This document shows, in pieces, positions 45,174 to 53,197 of a DNA stretch of 64,000 nucleotides (position 1 is the first letter of the stretch; each line of letters begins with the position of its first letter). The DNA is from an uncultured Beijerinckiaceae bacterium (GTDB lineage: Bacteria > Pseudomonadota > Alphaproteobacteria > Rhizobiales > Beijerinckiaceae): positions 1 to 64,000 of the forward strand of contig CALMGA010000482.1 of NCBI GenBank assembly GCA_937863205.1, given 5' to 3'. The notes under the pieces were generated by a model. That model saw nothing but the letters and a program-made list of their open reading frames with translations. It made no database searches and was not told where the DNA came from. The translations under genes were made by a program, and so were the position numbers.

Positions 45174-45367
45174 CAGGACGGGTCAACAAGCCTGCGTTCA
45201 GCCCCTTCCTGTACCGCTTCCGCAACCACGTCGAGCGCTTCTTCAGCAAGCTCAAGCACTACAGGGCCGTGGCCACGCGTTCCGACAAGCAGGCCAGCAA
45301 CTATCTTGCCCTCGTCAAGATGGCGGCCTCACGCATCTGGTTGCGAGCTTATGGGTCCGTGACCTAG
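45174..45367 (+). mobile_element. IS5-family transposase remnant (3' end)
   Basis: The frame gives FSPFLYRFRNHVERFFSKLKHY, RAVATRSDKQASNYLALVK and RIWLRAYGS before the stop, which is the C-terminal end of IS5-group transposases. The front part is absent; the preceding 190 bases are not recognisable. Confidence 0.8.
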
Positions 45368-45450
45368 TACTACTGCGTCACAGGGTTATCATCGATCCGT
45401 GTGGAGAAACTTGTAGCGCCGTTGATCAACGACGGAGCGGGCGGGCCGCG

Positions 45451-45805
45451 ATGGAGCGCTGGACGCAGGAGAGTGATGCGGCGTTTTCGGCCCATGTCGA
45501 TCATTTGGTCGAGGTGATCGGCCATGCCGACAGGATCGCTCCGGTGCGGGACGACTGCCTCGGGCTACTGATGCCGCTGGAGCGCAAAAGCGTCGAGCCG
45601 ATGGCGGCCGTGACGGCGCCGGCGCGGGTGGCTGCCAAAGCATCAATCCCTGCTGCACTTCGTCGGGCAGGCGCCGTGGTCGGAAGAGGCGGTGCTGGCC
45701 CGGGTCTGCGCCAACGTGTTGCCGGTCATCGAGCAACAGGGGCCGATCCGCGCCTGGATCGTTGGGGACACGGGGGTCCCCAAGAAGGGCCGCGACTCGG
45801 TCTGA
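45451..45805 (+). mobile_element. IS701-family transposase remnant (5' end)
   Basis: MERWTQESDAAFSAHVDHLVE, IGHADRIAPVRDDCLGLL and ERKSVEPMAA are followed, after one frameshift, by KHQSLLHFVGQAPWSEEAVLARV, GPIRAWIVGDTGVPKKGRDSV and a stop. This is the first third of an IS701 transposase. The rest is missing. Confidence 0.8.
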
Positions 45806-45909
45806 GGTGCGCCTCTGTCCATTCGGACCATCCATGCTGCCGTCCGGCCCCAGCGGCAACCGAGGGATCAAGAAGACCTCGGGTCAATGCGAACCGGTGT
45901 GGCATGACG

Positions 45910-45938
45910 ATCGACCATCATGATCCATGATGGTCGAT
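45910..45938. repeat. Perfect 13-bp palindrome with 3-base spacer
   Basis: The left arm ATCGACCATCATG and right arm CATGATGGTCGAT are exact complements around ATC. There is no T-run on either side, so it is more like an operator or an element end than a terminator. It lies in the gene-free interval 45806-46060. Confidence 0.6.
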
Positions 45939-46060
45939 GGAGAGAGCGCAACTGCGCGGGATGCGAAACGCGGCCTTTGAGAGCAGAAGCGCATCGGCCG
46001 GCACGCTCGCGACCTTTCTGCTGGTGCCGCCACAGGAAACGACGAAGTGAACGCCGCCTC

Positions 46061-46096
46061 AGCGTGCCAAGGTCAGCGTGCCAAGGTCAGCGTGCC
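46061..46096. repeat. 14-bp tandem duplication at the atzE stop codon
   Basis: AGCGTGCCAAGGTC occurs twice in a row (46061-46074, 46075-46088) followed by a partial third (AGCGTGCC). The atzE stop codon (46087-46089, minus strand) spans the junction of the second and third units. Confidence 0.7.
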
Positions 46097-47469
46097 AGAG
46101 CTGGCATCGCGATCTCAAGAGCCCGCGCGGTGCGGATCGCGTCCGCCTCGCGCCAGGGCGCCGCGATGACCTGAATGCCCAGGGGGAGGCCTTCGTCGAT
46201 GAAGACGGGAACGGCGACGACGGGAAGGCCGATGAAGGAGATGGGCTGCGTGAACAGGCCGATCGTGGCCCGCGCCGGCACGCTGGTCCCGCCGACCATT
46301 ATGGCCGTCTGCCCGATCCTGGGCGCCCGGCAGGGTGTCGAGGGCGCGAGAATGATGTCGACGTGCTGGAAGAGCGCGTGGACCTTTGCTTGATAAAAGC
46401 GCCTGAACTTCTGCGCCCTGTCCACCCAGACTGCCGGGATCATCGCGCCGGCGATGAGCCGGTCGCGAACGGCGGGATCGAAGTCCCGGGCCTGCGCGCG
46501 CAGGCGTTCGAGATGAAGCGCCGCGCCCTCTGCGGCGGTGATGACGTAGGCAGCCGCCCGCGCCCGCGCCGCGTCGGGGATGGTCACGCGACGGGTTGCA
46601 CCGAGCCATCCGGCGGCTAGGCGCACGGACTGCAGCGCATCGGCGTCGGCCATGGCCTCGAAGTAGTCATCGGCGACCGCGATCCTGAGCGCGCCGACGC
46701 CGTCTTCCAGCACGGGGCGAACCGGCTCGATCGGTCGCTCCGCCAGATGGCCGTCCTCGGCATCGCCGCCCTGCAGGGCGTCGTAGGCGAGCGCGAGGTC
46801 GTGCACGCTGCGGGTCATGGGGCCGAGATGATCGAGGCTCCCGACGAACGGGAAACTCCCGGCCCGGCTGAGTCGCCCGTAGGTCGGTTTGAGACCGAAC
46901 GTGCCGCAGAACGCGGACGGCACGCGGATGGATCCGTTGGTGTCGGAGCCGAGCGCCAGCGGCACCATGCCGGCGGCGACCGCCGCGCCGGAGCCGCCCG
47001 ACGATCCGCCGGTCATGTGATCGAGCGCGTGCGGGTTGCGCGAGGGACCGGCATGGACGTTCTCGCCCGTGAAGTCATAGGCGTACTCGCCCATGTTGAG
47101 GGCACCGACGAGCACGGCGCCGGCGGCCTCCAACCGGCGAACCAGGCTTCCGTCGCGCTCGGCCGGTAAGTTCCGCTCGTTGATCCGGGAACCGGCCCGC
47201 GTGGTGAGGCCGGCAACGTCGATGAGGTTCTTGACGGCGAAGGGAACGCCGGCCAGCGGCCCGATGTCCTCGCCGGCGGCGAGGCGTACATCGAGATTTC
47301 GGGCTCGCGCCAGCGCGCGGCCGGCGGTGATGTCGGTGAAGGCGTTGATCCGGGGATCGAGGGCGGCGATCCGCTCCAGCGTTTCAGCGACGACGGCGGC
47401 GGCCGACCGCACCTTGCCGCGCACGTCCCGCGCGATGGCGGCGGCGGTGGCGGCTCGCGCGATCGTCAT
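46087..47469 (-). CDS. atzE: AtzE-family amidohydrolase (1-carboxybiuret hydrolase type)
   Basis: 461 residues of the amidase-signature family. The catalytic Lys is in VPFAVKNLIDVAG, the Gly/Ser loop is TGGSSGGSGAAVAAG, and the nucleophile segment is GSDTNGSIRVP. AtzE with its small partner AtzG deaminates 1-carboxybiuret in cyanuric-acid breakdown; the same pair is HpxY/HpxX in oxalurate use. The AtzG gene directly in front (stop and start overlap, ATGA) and AtzH and AtzF homologues nearby support this group. ATG 47469 is chosen because the frame upstream is the shadow of atzG. Substrate not proven; no cyanuric acid or biuret hydrolase gene is in the window. Confidence 0.85.
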   Translation of the reverse strand: MTIARAATAAAIARDVRGKVRSAAAVVAETLERIAALDPRINAFTDITAGRALARARNLDVRLAAGEDIGPLAGVPFAVKNLIDVAGLTTRAGSRINERNLPAERDGSLVRRLEAAGAVLVGALNMGEYAYDFTGENVHAGPSRNPHALDHMTGGSSGGSGAAVAAGMVPLALGSDTNGSIRVPSAFCGTFGLKPTYGRLSRAGSFPFVGSLDHLGPMTRSVHDLALAYDALQGGDAEDGHLAERPIEPVRPVLEDGVGALRIAVADDYFEAMADADALQSVRLAAGWLGATRRVTIPDAARARAAAYVITAAEGAALHLERLRAQARDFDPAVRDRLIAGAMIPAVWVDRAQKFRRFYQAKVHALFQHVDIILAPSTPCRAPRIGQTAIMVGGTSVPARATIGLFTQPISFIGLPVVAVPVFIDEGLPLGIQVIAAPWREADAIRTARALEIAMPALAR

Positions 47470-47663
47470 GCGCGGAACACGGGGGCCGCTTCGTTGTGGT
47501 CGCCGAGCGGAGCGGCCATGACGAAGCGCGCCGATCGTGCGATCGCCCGCATGTTGGCCAGCACCGCGTCGCGCCACTCCGGCTCGATGGCGAGGCCAAG
47601 TATGGTCGCGGCACCGTCGACGTAGGTTTCGAGTGCCGTGTCCGGTTCATCCATCATCGTCAT
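47466..47663 (-). CDS. atzG: AtzG-like small subunit (DUF4089)
   Basis: 65 residues: a helical protein with YVDGAATILGLAIEPEWRDAVLANM in the middle and the C-terminal signature APLGDHNEAAPVFRA (family: P...AEPAPVFRP). AtzG forms a heterotetramer with AtzE, in the way GatC does with GatA, and is needed for AtzE folding. It overlaps atzE by four bases. The start is ATG 47663, with further ATG codons close by (MTMMDEPD). It is too short to stand out as an ordinary gene call but the C-terminal motif is diagnostic. Confidence 0.85.
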   Translation of the reverse strand: MTMMDEPDTALETYVDGAATILGLAIEPEWRDAVLANMRAIARSARFVMAAPLGDHNEAAPVFRA

Positions 47664-47747
47664 CGCGCGTCCTCTCCAACCCCTGGCAAAAGCAGCACCT
47701 GACATTACAACGTGTGTCGGACATCCGCGCAAAGGTTGGCTCGTGGC
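47664..47747. promoter_or_regulatory. Divergent promoter region atzGE / amidase-atzH
   Basis: An 84-base interval separates the two oppositely directed units, so both promoters and any shared operator must be here. No clear box was identified, and no LysR-type regulator gene (AtzR) is next to it. Confidence 0.5.
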
Positions 47748-49205
47748 ATGACGGCGCTTTGGCGGATGACGGCCGAACAAACCGCCGCCCTGGTGCGCTC
47801 GCGCGAGGTCAGCGCAACCGAGGTGGCGGAGAACGCGCTGGCGCGGCTGGAGGCGGTCAATCCCGCCATCAACGCGGTTGTCGCCTGCCGGCCGGACGCC
47901 GTTCTCGCGCAGGCCGCCGCCCTCGATGCCGCCTTGGCGCGCGGCGAGACAGTCGGCCCCCTCGCGGGCGTGCCGGTGACGACCAGGGTCAACACCGACG
48001 AAGCGCGATCGGCCAGCACCAACGGTCTTCGCAGCCAGCGCGATCTCATCGCGAGCGAGGATAATCCAGGCGTCGCCAACCTTCGCGAGGCCGGCGCCAT
48101 CCTGCTCGGCCGCACCAACACGCCGGCCTTCTCCTACCGCTGGTTCACGAACAATCTCCCGCATGGCGCGACCCGGAACCCGCGCGATCCCCGCCTGACG
48201 CCGGGCGGGTCCTCGGGAGGCGCCGCCGCCGCCGTGACGGCCGGCATCGGCGCGATCGGCCAGGGTACGGACATCGCCGGCTCGGTGCGCTACCCCGCCT
48301 ACGCCTGCGGCATCCACGGGCTGCGACCGTCGCTCGGGCGCATCCCCGCCTTCAACGCCTCGATGCCGGAGCGCTCGATTGGCGGCCAACTCATGGCGAC
48401 CCTCGGCCCGCTGGCGCGCACGATCGGCGATCTCAGGCTGGCGCTGGCCGCGATGTCGCGAGGGAAGCCCCGCGATCCCTGGTGGGTGCCGGCTCCCCTC
48501 ACCGGTCCACCGGCCCCGAGGCGGGTGGTGCTCTGCTTGAAGCCCGACGAGCTCGCCATCGCGCCTGCCGTCGAGGCGGCGCTGCTCGACGCGGCGCGGC
48601 GCCTCGAAGCGGCGGGCTGGCACGTTGAGCCGATGGAGGCGCTGCCGCCGCTGCAGGAGGCGGCGGACCTGCAGATCAAGCTGTGGCTGGGCGAGGGCTA
48701 CGTCGACAAGCTGCGGGCGGCGGAGGCCGAGGACGATCCCGGCGCGCTCGCCGTGCTGCGCGCGCTGGAACCGCTGGTGCGCGGCGTCGGCACCGCCGAG
48801 GTGCTCCACGCGCTGACGCTGCGCGCCACGCTGGTGCGACGCTGGCAGATTTTTCTTGCCGACAACCCGCTCGTTCTGCTGCCGATCTCAGGCGATCTGC
48901 CGTTCGCCGACGGCGCCGATCTCGAAGGTCCCGAGCGGTTCCGGCAGATTTGGCGGTCGCAGCTGACGCAGGTGGCGATCCCGATCCTGGGCGTGCCGGC
49001 GCTGAGCGTGTCCACCGGCCTCGTCGGGACGGTCCCCGTGGGCGTGCAGGTGATCGCCCCGCGGTTTCGCGAGGACCTTTGCCTTGCCGTCGGGGAGGCG
49101 ATCGAGGCGGGCGGCGTGCCGCCTTCGCCGATCGATCCCGCGCCGATCGATCCCGCGCCGATCGATCCCGCGCCGATCGGTCCCGCGCCGATCGATCCCG
49201 CATGA
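47748..49205 (+). CDS. Amidase-signature family protein with a Lys-to-Arg change in the catalytic motif
   Basis: 485 residues. The amidase layout is complete (GPLAGVPVTTRVNTDEA; TPGGSSGGAAAAVTAGIGAIGQGTDIAGSVRYPA), including both catalytic Ser positions. The Lys of the Ser-cisSer-Lys triad, normally in V-P-V-x-x-K-x-N-x-D, is Arg here (TTRVNTD). It may be inactive, altered, or act as a binding partner. The last 25 residues are PIDPA units encoded by a 15-bp tandem repeat. ATG 47748 follows the divergent promoter; the stop overlaps the atzH start (ATGA). Substrate unknown; its place suggests a ureide or an amide. Confidence 0.8.
   Translation: MTALWRMTAEQTAALVRSREVSATEVAENALARLEAVNPAINAVVACRPDAVLAQAAALDAALARGETVGPLAGVPVTTRVNTDEARSASTNGLRSQRDLIASEDNPGVANLREAGAILLGRTNTPAFSYRWFTNNLPHGATRNPRDPRLTPGGSSGGAAAAVTAGIGAIGQGTDIAGSVRYPAYACGIHGLRPSLGRIPAFNASMPERSIGGQLMATLGPLARTIGDLRLALAAMSRGKPRDPWWVPAPLTGPPAPRRVVLCLKPDELAIAPAVEAALLDAARRLEAAGWHVEPMEALPPLQEAADLQIKLWLGEGYVDKLRAAEAEDDPGALAVLRALEPLVRGVGTAEVLHALTLRATLVRRWQIFLADNPLVLLPISGDLPFADGADLEGPERFRQIWRSQLTQVAIPILGVPALSVSTGLVGTVPVGVQVIAPRFREDLCLAVGEAIEAGGVPPSPIDPAPIDPAPIDPAPIGPAPIDPA
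49128..49202. repeat. Five 15-bp tandem repeats at the 3' end of the amidase gene
   Basis: Units CCGATCGATCCCGCG at 49128, 49143, 49158, 49173 (one change, GATCGG) and 49188 (last base A). Each is one PIDPA pentapeptide in the amidase frame. The last unit ends exactly in the A of the first atzH ATG. A 15-bp period keeps the frame, so copy number can change without truncating the protein. Confidence 0.9.
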
Positions 49206-49582
49206 TGATCGACCTTCCCGCCGTGAAGGCCGAGGTCGAGGCCGCCTTCGCAGCCTACGAACGGGCGCTGGTGACGAACGACGTCGCCACGCTCGAAGCC
49301 CTGTTCTGGGACGATCCGCTGACCATCCGCTACGGTGGCGGCGAGAACCTCTACGGCATGGAGGCGATCCGCGCGTTCCGCCGCGGCCGGACGCCGGCCG
49401 GCCTCGATCGCGAGCTGTCGCGGACGGTGATCACCACCTACGGGCGCGACCATGCGACCGCGATGACGCTGTTCAAGCGCGCCGGAGCGCCGGGCAAGAT
49501 CGGCCGGCAGAGCCAGACCTGGGTGCGCTTGCCCGTGGGTTGGCGGGTCGTGGCCGCCCACGTCAGCCTCATCGACGCGTGA
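49202..49582 (+). CDS. atzH: AtzH/HpxZ-like protein (DUF3225)
   Basis: 126 residues with the small SnoaL/NTF2-like fold: VEAAFAAYERALVTNDVATLEALFWDDP, then YGGGENLYGMEAIRAFRRGR and SQTWVRLPVGWRVVAAHVSLI. This is the DUF3225 family that accompanies AtzE/AtzG (as AtzH) and HpxX/HpxY (as HpxZ). AtzH has been assigned to hydrolysis of a dicarboxyurea-type intermediate of the pathway. Two ATG codons at 49202 and 49205 compete. It overlaps the amidase stop and ends 9 bases from the convergent ABC gene. The preceding repeat leaves no normal ribosome site, so translation is probably coupled. Confidence 0.8.
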   Translation: MMIDLPAVKAEVEAAFAAYERALVTNDVATLEALFWDDPLTIRYGGGENLYGMEAIRAFRRGRTPAGLDRELSRTVITTYGRDHATAMTLFKRAGAPGKIGRQSQTWVRLPVGWRVVAAHVSLIDA

Positions 49583-49591
49583 CGCGCGGAT

Positions 49592-51235
49592 TCACGGCGG
49601 ATGCGGCAGGGCGGCGAGCAGTTCGCGCGTGTAGGCGTGCGCGGGCTGCGTCATCACCTGCCCGGTCTCGCCCGCCTCGACGATGGTGCCGCCGCGCATC
49701 ACGAGCACGCGGTCGCACAGCAGCCGCACGACGTGGAGGTCGTGCGAAACGAAGAGGTAGCTCATGCCGAGCGTCGCCTTCAAGTCGGCCAGCAGGTTCA
49801 GCACGATCGCCTGGACCGACACGTCGAGCGCCGCCGTCGGCTCGTCCAGGATCACCAGCCTGGGGTCGAGGGCGATGGCGCGGGCGATGCCGACGCGCGC
49901 CTTCTGGCCGCCGGACAGCTGGTGCGGGAAGCGGTCGAGAAGGTTGCGCGGCAAACCGACGAGGTCGGCGAGGCGCTCGACCTTCTCGCGCGCGGCCTCG
50001 CTGCGCTTGACGCCGCCGAGGCGGTAGAGCGGATCGGCGATGGCGCGGAAGGCGGTGTAGCGCGGGTTGAGGCTCTCGGTCGCGTCCTGGAATACCATCT
50101 GCAGCTTGCCGCGATCCTTGTCACCGGCGAAACGCGCCGCGGGAACGGCGGCGAGGTTGCGGCCATCGAGCGTGATCGTGCCGCTGGTCGGGTCGAGCAG
50201 CCGCATCACCATCATCGATGTCGTCGACTTACCGCAGCCGGACTCGCCGACGAGGCCGAGGCTTTCGCCCGATCTGACATCGAAGCTGATCCCGTCGACG
50301 GCACGAAACACCCCGTACGCCTTGACCAGGTCCTTGACTTCGAGGAGCGGCTCGCCGGCCGGGATCGACACCACCGGCGGCGCCTCGACCGCGAGCAGGT
50401 CGCGCAGCCCGATGCCGGGGCGCGGCGTCGCCTTCATCAGCCTGACGCTGTAGGGGTGCTCGGGCGCGGCGAAGATCCGCTTCGAGGCCGCCGCCTCGAC
50501 GATCCGACCGCGCTCCATGATGACGAGACGATCGCAATAGGTCGCGGCGAGGCCGAGGTCGTGGGTGATGAGGATCGTCGCCATATCGCGCCGGCGCCCG
50601 AGATCGACGACGAGATCCATCACCGCCTTCTGCGTGGTCACGTCGAGGCCGGTCGTCGGCTCGTCGGCGATCAGCAGCTTCGGCCGGCAGGCGAGCGCGA
50701 TGGCGATGACGATGCGCTGGCACATGCCGCCGGAGAGCTGGAAGGGAAAGGCGTCGACGCGCTCCTCCGGCCGCGCGATGCGCACGAGCCGCAACGCCTC
50801 GATCGCCTTTTCGCGTGCCGTCGCGGCGCTGGCCTGGCCGTGCCGGATCAGCACGTCGGCGATCTGCCGGCCGACGGTGCGGATCGGGTTGAGGCTGGCG
50901 CGCGGGTTCTGGAAGATCATCGAAATCTGCGAGCCGCGCACGTTCTGCATCGCCGGCTCGGACGCCCCCGTGAGGTCGCGCCCGTCGAACGAGATGGTGC
51001 CGTGGGTGATCCGCCCGGCGCGGTCGAGGATCTTCATCACGGCGTAGGAGGTCACCGACTTGCCGCTGCCGGACTCGCCGACGATGCCGATCGTTTCGCC
51101 CCGCTTGACCTGGAACGAGATCGTGTCGACCGCGCGCACGAGGCCGTTGCGCGTGGTGAAGTCGACCACGATGTCGTCGATGTCGAGCAGCGCCCCGGTG
51201 GTCTTCGCCGGCGGCGGCTCCGCGCGCAACGCCAT
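49592..51235 (-). CDS. Peptide/ureide-type ABC transporter, fused double ATPase
   Basis: 547 residues from ATG 51235, with two complete nucleotide-binding domains. The first: Walker A GESGSGKSV, signature LSGGMCQR, Walker B LLIADEPTTGLDV. The second: Walker A GESGCGKST, signature LSGGQKAR, Walker B LVILDEPTAALDV. This is the DppD-DppF fusion typical of oligopeptide/nickel/opine importers. It is the last gene of the ABC operon (binding protein, DppB-like, DppC-like, ATPase), 13 bases after the permease stop. With the atz genes on both sides the transporter probably imports a nitrogen-rich amide such as biuret or a ureide; this is inference. Confidence 0.9.
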   Translation of the reverse strand: MALRAEPPPAKTTGALLDIDDIVVDFTTRNGLVRAVDTISFQVKRGETIGIVGESGSGKSVTSYAVMKILDRAGRITHGTISFDGRDLTGASEPAMQNVRGSQISMIFQNPRASLNPIRTVGRQIADVLIRHGQASAATAREKAIEALRLVRIARPEERVDAFPFQLSGGMCQRIVIAIALACRPKLLIADEPTTGLDVTTQKAVMDLVVDLGRRRDMATILITHDLGLAATYCDRLVIMERGRIVEAAASKRIFAAPEHPYSVRLMKATPRPGIGLRDLLAVEAPPVVSIPAGEPLLEVKDLVKAYGVFRAVDGISFDVRSGESLGLVGESGCGKSTTSMMVMRLLDPTSGTITLDGRNLAAVPAARFAGDKDRGKLQMVFQDATESLNPRYTAFRAIADPLYRLGGVKRSEAAREKVERLADLVGLPRNLLDRFPHQLSGGQKARVGIARAIALDPRLVILDEPTAALDVSVQAIVLNLLADLKATLGMSYLFVSHDLHVVRLLCDRVLVMRGGTIVEAGETGQVMTQPAHAYTRELLAALPHPP

Positions 51236-51248
51236 CAAACAGGGCCCA

Positions 51249-52142
51249 TCAGGTCCGTCGCTGCGGGTCGACGAGGTCGCGCAGGCCGTCACCGAGGAGG
51301 TTGAAGGTGAAGACGGCGAGCATCAGTGCCAGGCCGGGAAACATCGCCAGCCACCATTCCCCGGACACGATGTTGTTGGCGCCCTCGGCGACCATGATGC
51401 CCCATTCCGCCGTCGGCGGCCGCACGCCGAGGCCGATGAAGGACAGGCCGGCGGCGTTCAGGATCGCCCACCCCAGGTTGAGCGAGATCTGCACCATCAT
51501 CGGCGGCAGGATGTTGGGGAACACCTGCATCGCCAGGATGCGCGGGCCGCTGTTGCCCGACAGCCGGGCAGCCATCACGAAGCCGGCCTCGCGGCGCACC
51601 ATCACCTCGGTGCGGGCGAGGCGGGCGTAGAACGGCAGGTTCACGATGGCGGTGGCATAGACCACGTTGGCGACGTTGTTGCCGAGCGCGGCGACGATGC
51701 CCATCGCCAGCACGAAGAGCGGGAACGCCATGATGGTGTCGATGAGCCGGCCGGACAAGCGGTCGAACCAGCCGCCGTGGAAGCCGGCGAGCGAGCCGAT
51801 CAGGCAGCCTCCGACGAACGACAGCGTCACCGCGCTGACCGAGATCAGCAGGTCGAGCCGCGTCGCCACGACCACGCGGGAGAACACGTCGCGGCCGACG
51901 CTGTCGGTGCCGAACCAATGCGCCGCCGACGGCGGCTTCAGCGCCTCGGAGCTATCGCTGGCGAGAGGCGAGAACGGGACGAGGCTCGGCCCGAGCAGGG
52001 CAACGAGGACGAGCAGCACGAACAGCAGGACGGCGGAGAAGGTGAGGGGGTTGCCACGCAGCACATGGATGAGATGGCGCCAGTTGCGCCGCAAGGCGCT
52101 GGGCGGCGCGATGGCCAGGACGTCGATCATGCCGTCGCTCAT
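51249..52142 (-). CDS. ABC transporter permease, DppC-like
   Basis: 297 residues from ATG 52142, overlapping the previous permease gene by four bases. The N-terminal OppC-type region (LRRNWRHLIHVLRGNPLTFSAVLL) is followed by HWFGTDSVGRDVFSRVV and six membrane helices. The EAA loop is readable as EVMVRREAGFVMAARLSGNS (usually E-AA-x-x-x-G), and a typical LNAAGLSFIGLGVRPPTAEWG follows. Confidence 0.9.
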   Translation of the reverse strand: MSDGMIDVLAIAPPSALRRNWRHLIHVLRGNPLTFSAVLLFVLLVLVALLGPSLVPFSPLASDSSEALKPPSAAHWFGTDSVGRDVFSRVVVATRLDLLISVSAVTLSFVGGCLIGSLAGFHGGWFDRLSGRLIDTIMAFPLFVLAMGIVAALGNNVANVVYATAIVNLPFYARLARTEVMVRREAGFVMAARLSGNSGPRILAMQVFPNILPPMMVQISLNLGWAILNAAGLSFIGLGVRPPTAEWGIMVAEGANNIVSGEWWLAMFPGLALMLAVFTFNLLGDGLRDLVDPQRRT

Positions 52143-53197
52143 GCCGGCACGCCGAGGCGGGGATCGATGAGCGTGTAGAGCACGTCGACGGCGAGGTTCA
52201 GCAGCACGAAGAGGATCGCCATGGTGAGGACGAAGCCCTGCACGGCGGCGTAATCCGAGCTGACAAGGGCATCGACCGCGAACGAGCCGATGCCGGGCCA
52301 CGAGAACACCTTCTCGACCAGCACGTTGGCGCCGAGCACGAACGAGAAGACCATGCCAAGCGTGGTGATGACCGGCAGCACCGCATTGCCGAAGGCGTAG
52401 GTGAACAGCACCTTGCGGCGGGACAGGCCGGCCGCGCGGGCCGTGCGCACGAAGTCGCTCGCCAGCACCTGCAGCATCGAGGCGCGGGTCATCCGCGCGA
52501 TCGGCGCCAGCGTGAACAACGCCAGCGTGGCGGCCGGCAGCACCAATTGGGCGAGCGCCGCCCTGAAGGTCTCGACATCGCCGTTGAGAAGCGCATCGAC
52601 CGTGAAGAAGCCGGTGACGGCCGTCGGGTTCGCGTACAGGATGTCGAGCCGGCCGACCGGGGCCGGCGACCAGCCGAGCCGGTAGTAGAAGATGTAGACG
52701 AGCGCGAGCCCGGTGAAGAAGGTCGGCAGCGAGACGCCGGTGGTGACCACGAAGCGGCAGAGATGGTCGACGAGGCTGTCGGGCCGCGTCGCGGCGAGGA
52801 TGCCCAGCGGCACCGCGACACCGATGGCCACGATCAGCGCCGCCAGGGTCAGTTCGAGCGAGGCCGGCAGACGCGTCATCAGTTCGTGGCCGACGTTCTG
52901 CCCGGTCGAGATCGACTGGCCGAGGTCGCCGTGGAGCAGGCCGCCGACGTAGACGGCGAACTGCACGGGCAGGCTGCGGTCGAGCCCCAGGTTATGGCGG
53001 ATCTGCGCGATGCTCTCGGCATCGGCCGTCGGCCCGGCGAAATAGGCGGCGGGATCGCCGGGCAGCGCGCGCGTCAGCAGGAAGGTGACGACCACGATGC
53101 CGATCAGCGCCGGCACCGCCCCGCCGATCCGCTGTGCGACCAATCTCAGCTTGCCGGTCGAGCGCGCCACCTCAGGCGAACCGCAGCGGGCGGGCAT
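52139..53197 (-). CDS. ABC transporter permease, DppB-like
   Basis: 352 residues; six membrane helices. Recognisable are VVVTFLLTRALPGDPAAYF near the start, LGLDRSLPVQFAVYV, the EAA-type SDFVRTARAAGLSRRKVLF and EKVFSWPGIGSFAVDAL near the end. It forms the membrane pore with the DppC-like protein. The ATG 53197 overlaps the binding-protein gene by about 26 bases; a later start cannot be excluded. Confidence 0.9.
   Translation of the reverse strand: MPARCGSPEVARSTGKLRLVAQRIGGAVPALIGIVVVTFLLTRALPGDPAAYFAGPTADAESIAQIRHNLGLDRSLPVQFAVYVGGLLHGDLGQSISTGQNVGHELMTRLPASLELTLAALIVAIGVAVPLGILAATRPDSLVDHLCRFVVTTGVSLPTFFTGLALVYIFYYRLGWSPAPVGRLDILYANPTAVTGFFTVDALLNGDVETFRAALAQLVLPAATLALFTLAPIARMTRASMLQVLASDFVRTARAAGLSRRKVLFTYAFGNAVLPVITTLGMVFSFVLGANVLVEKVFSWPGIGSFAVDALVSSDYAAVQGFVLTMAILFVLLNLAVDVLYTLIDPRLGVPA

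Noticed and set aside
49128..49202. Possible CRISPR array at the amidase 3' end
   Set aside because: Units are contiguous 15-mers with no spacers and encode an in-frame pentapeptide; it is a coding tandem repeat.
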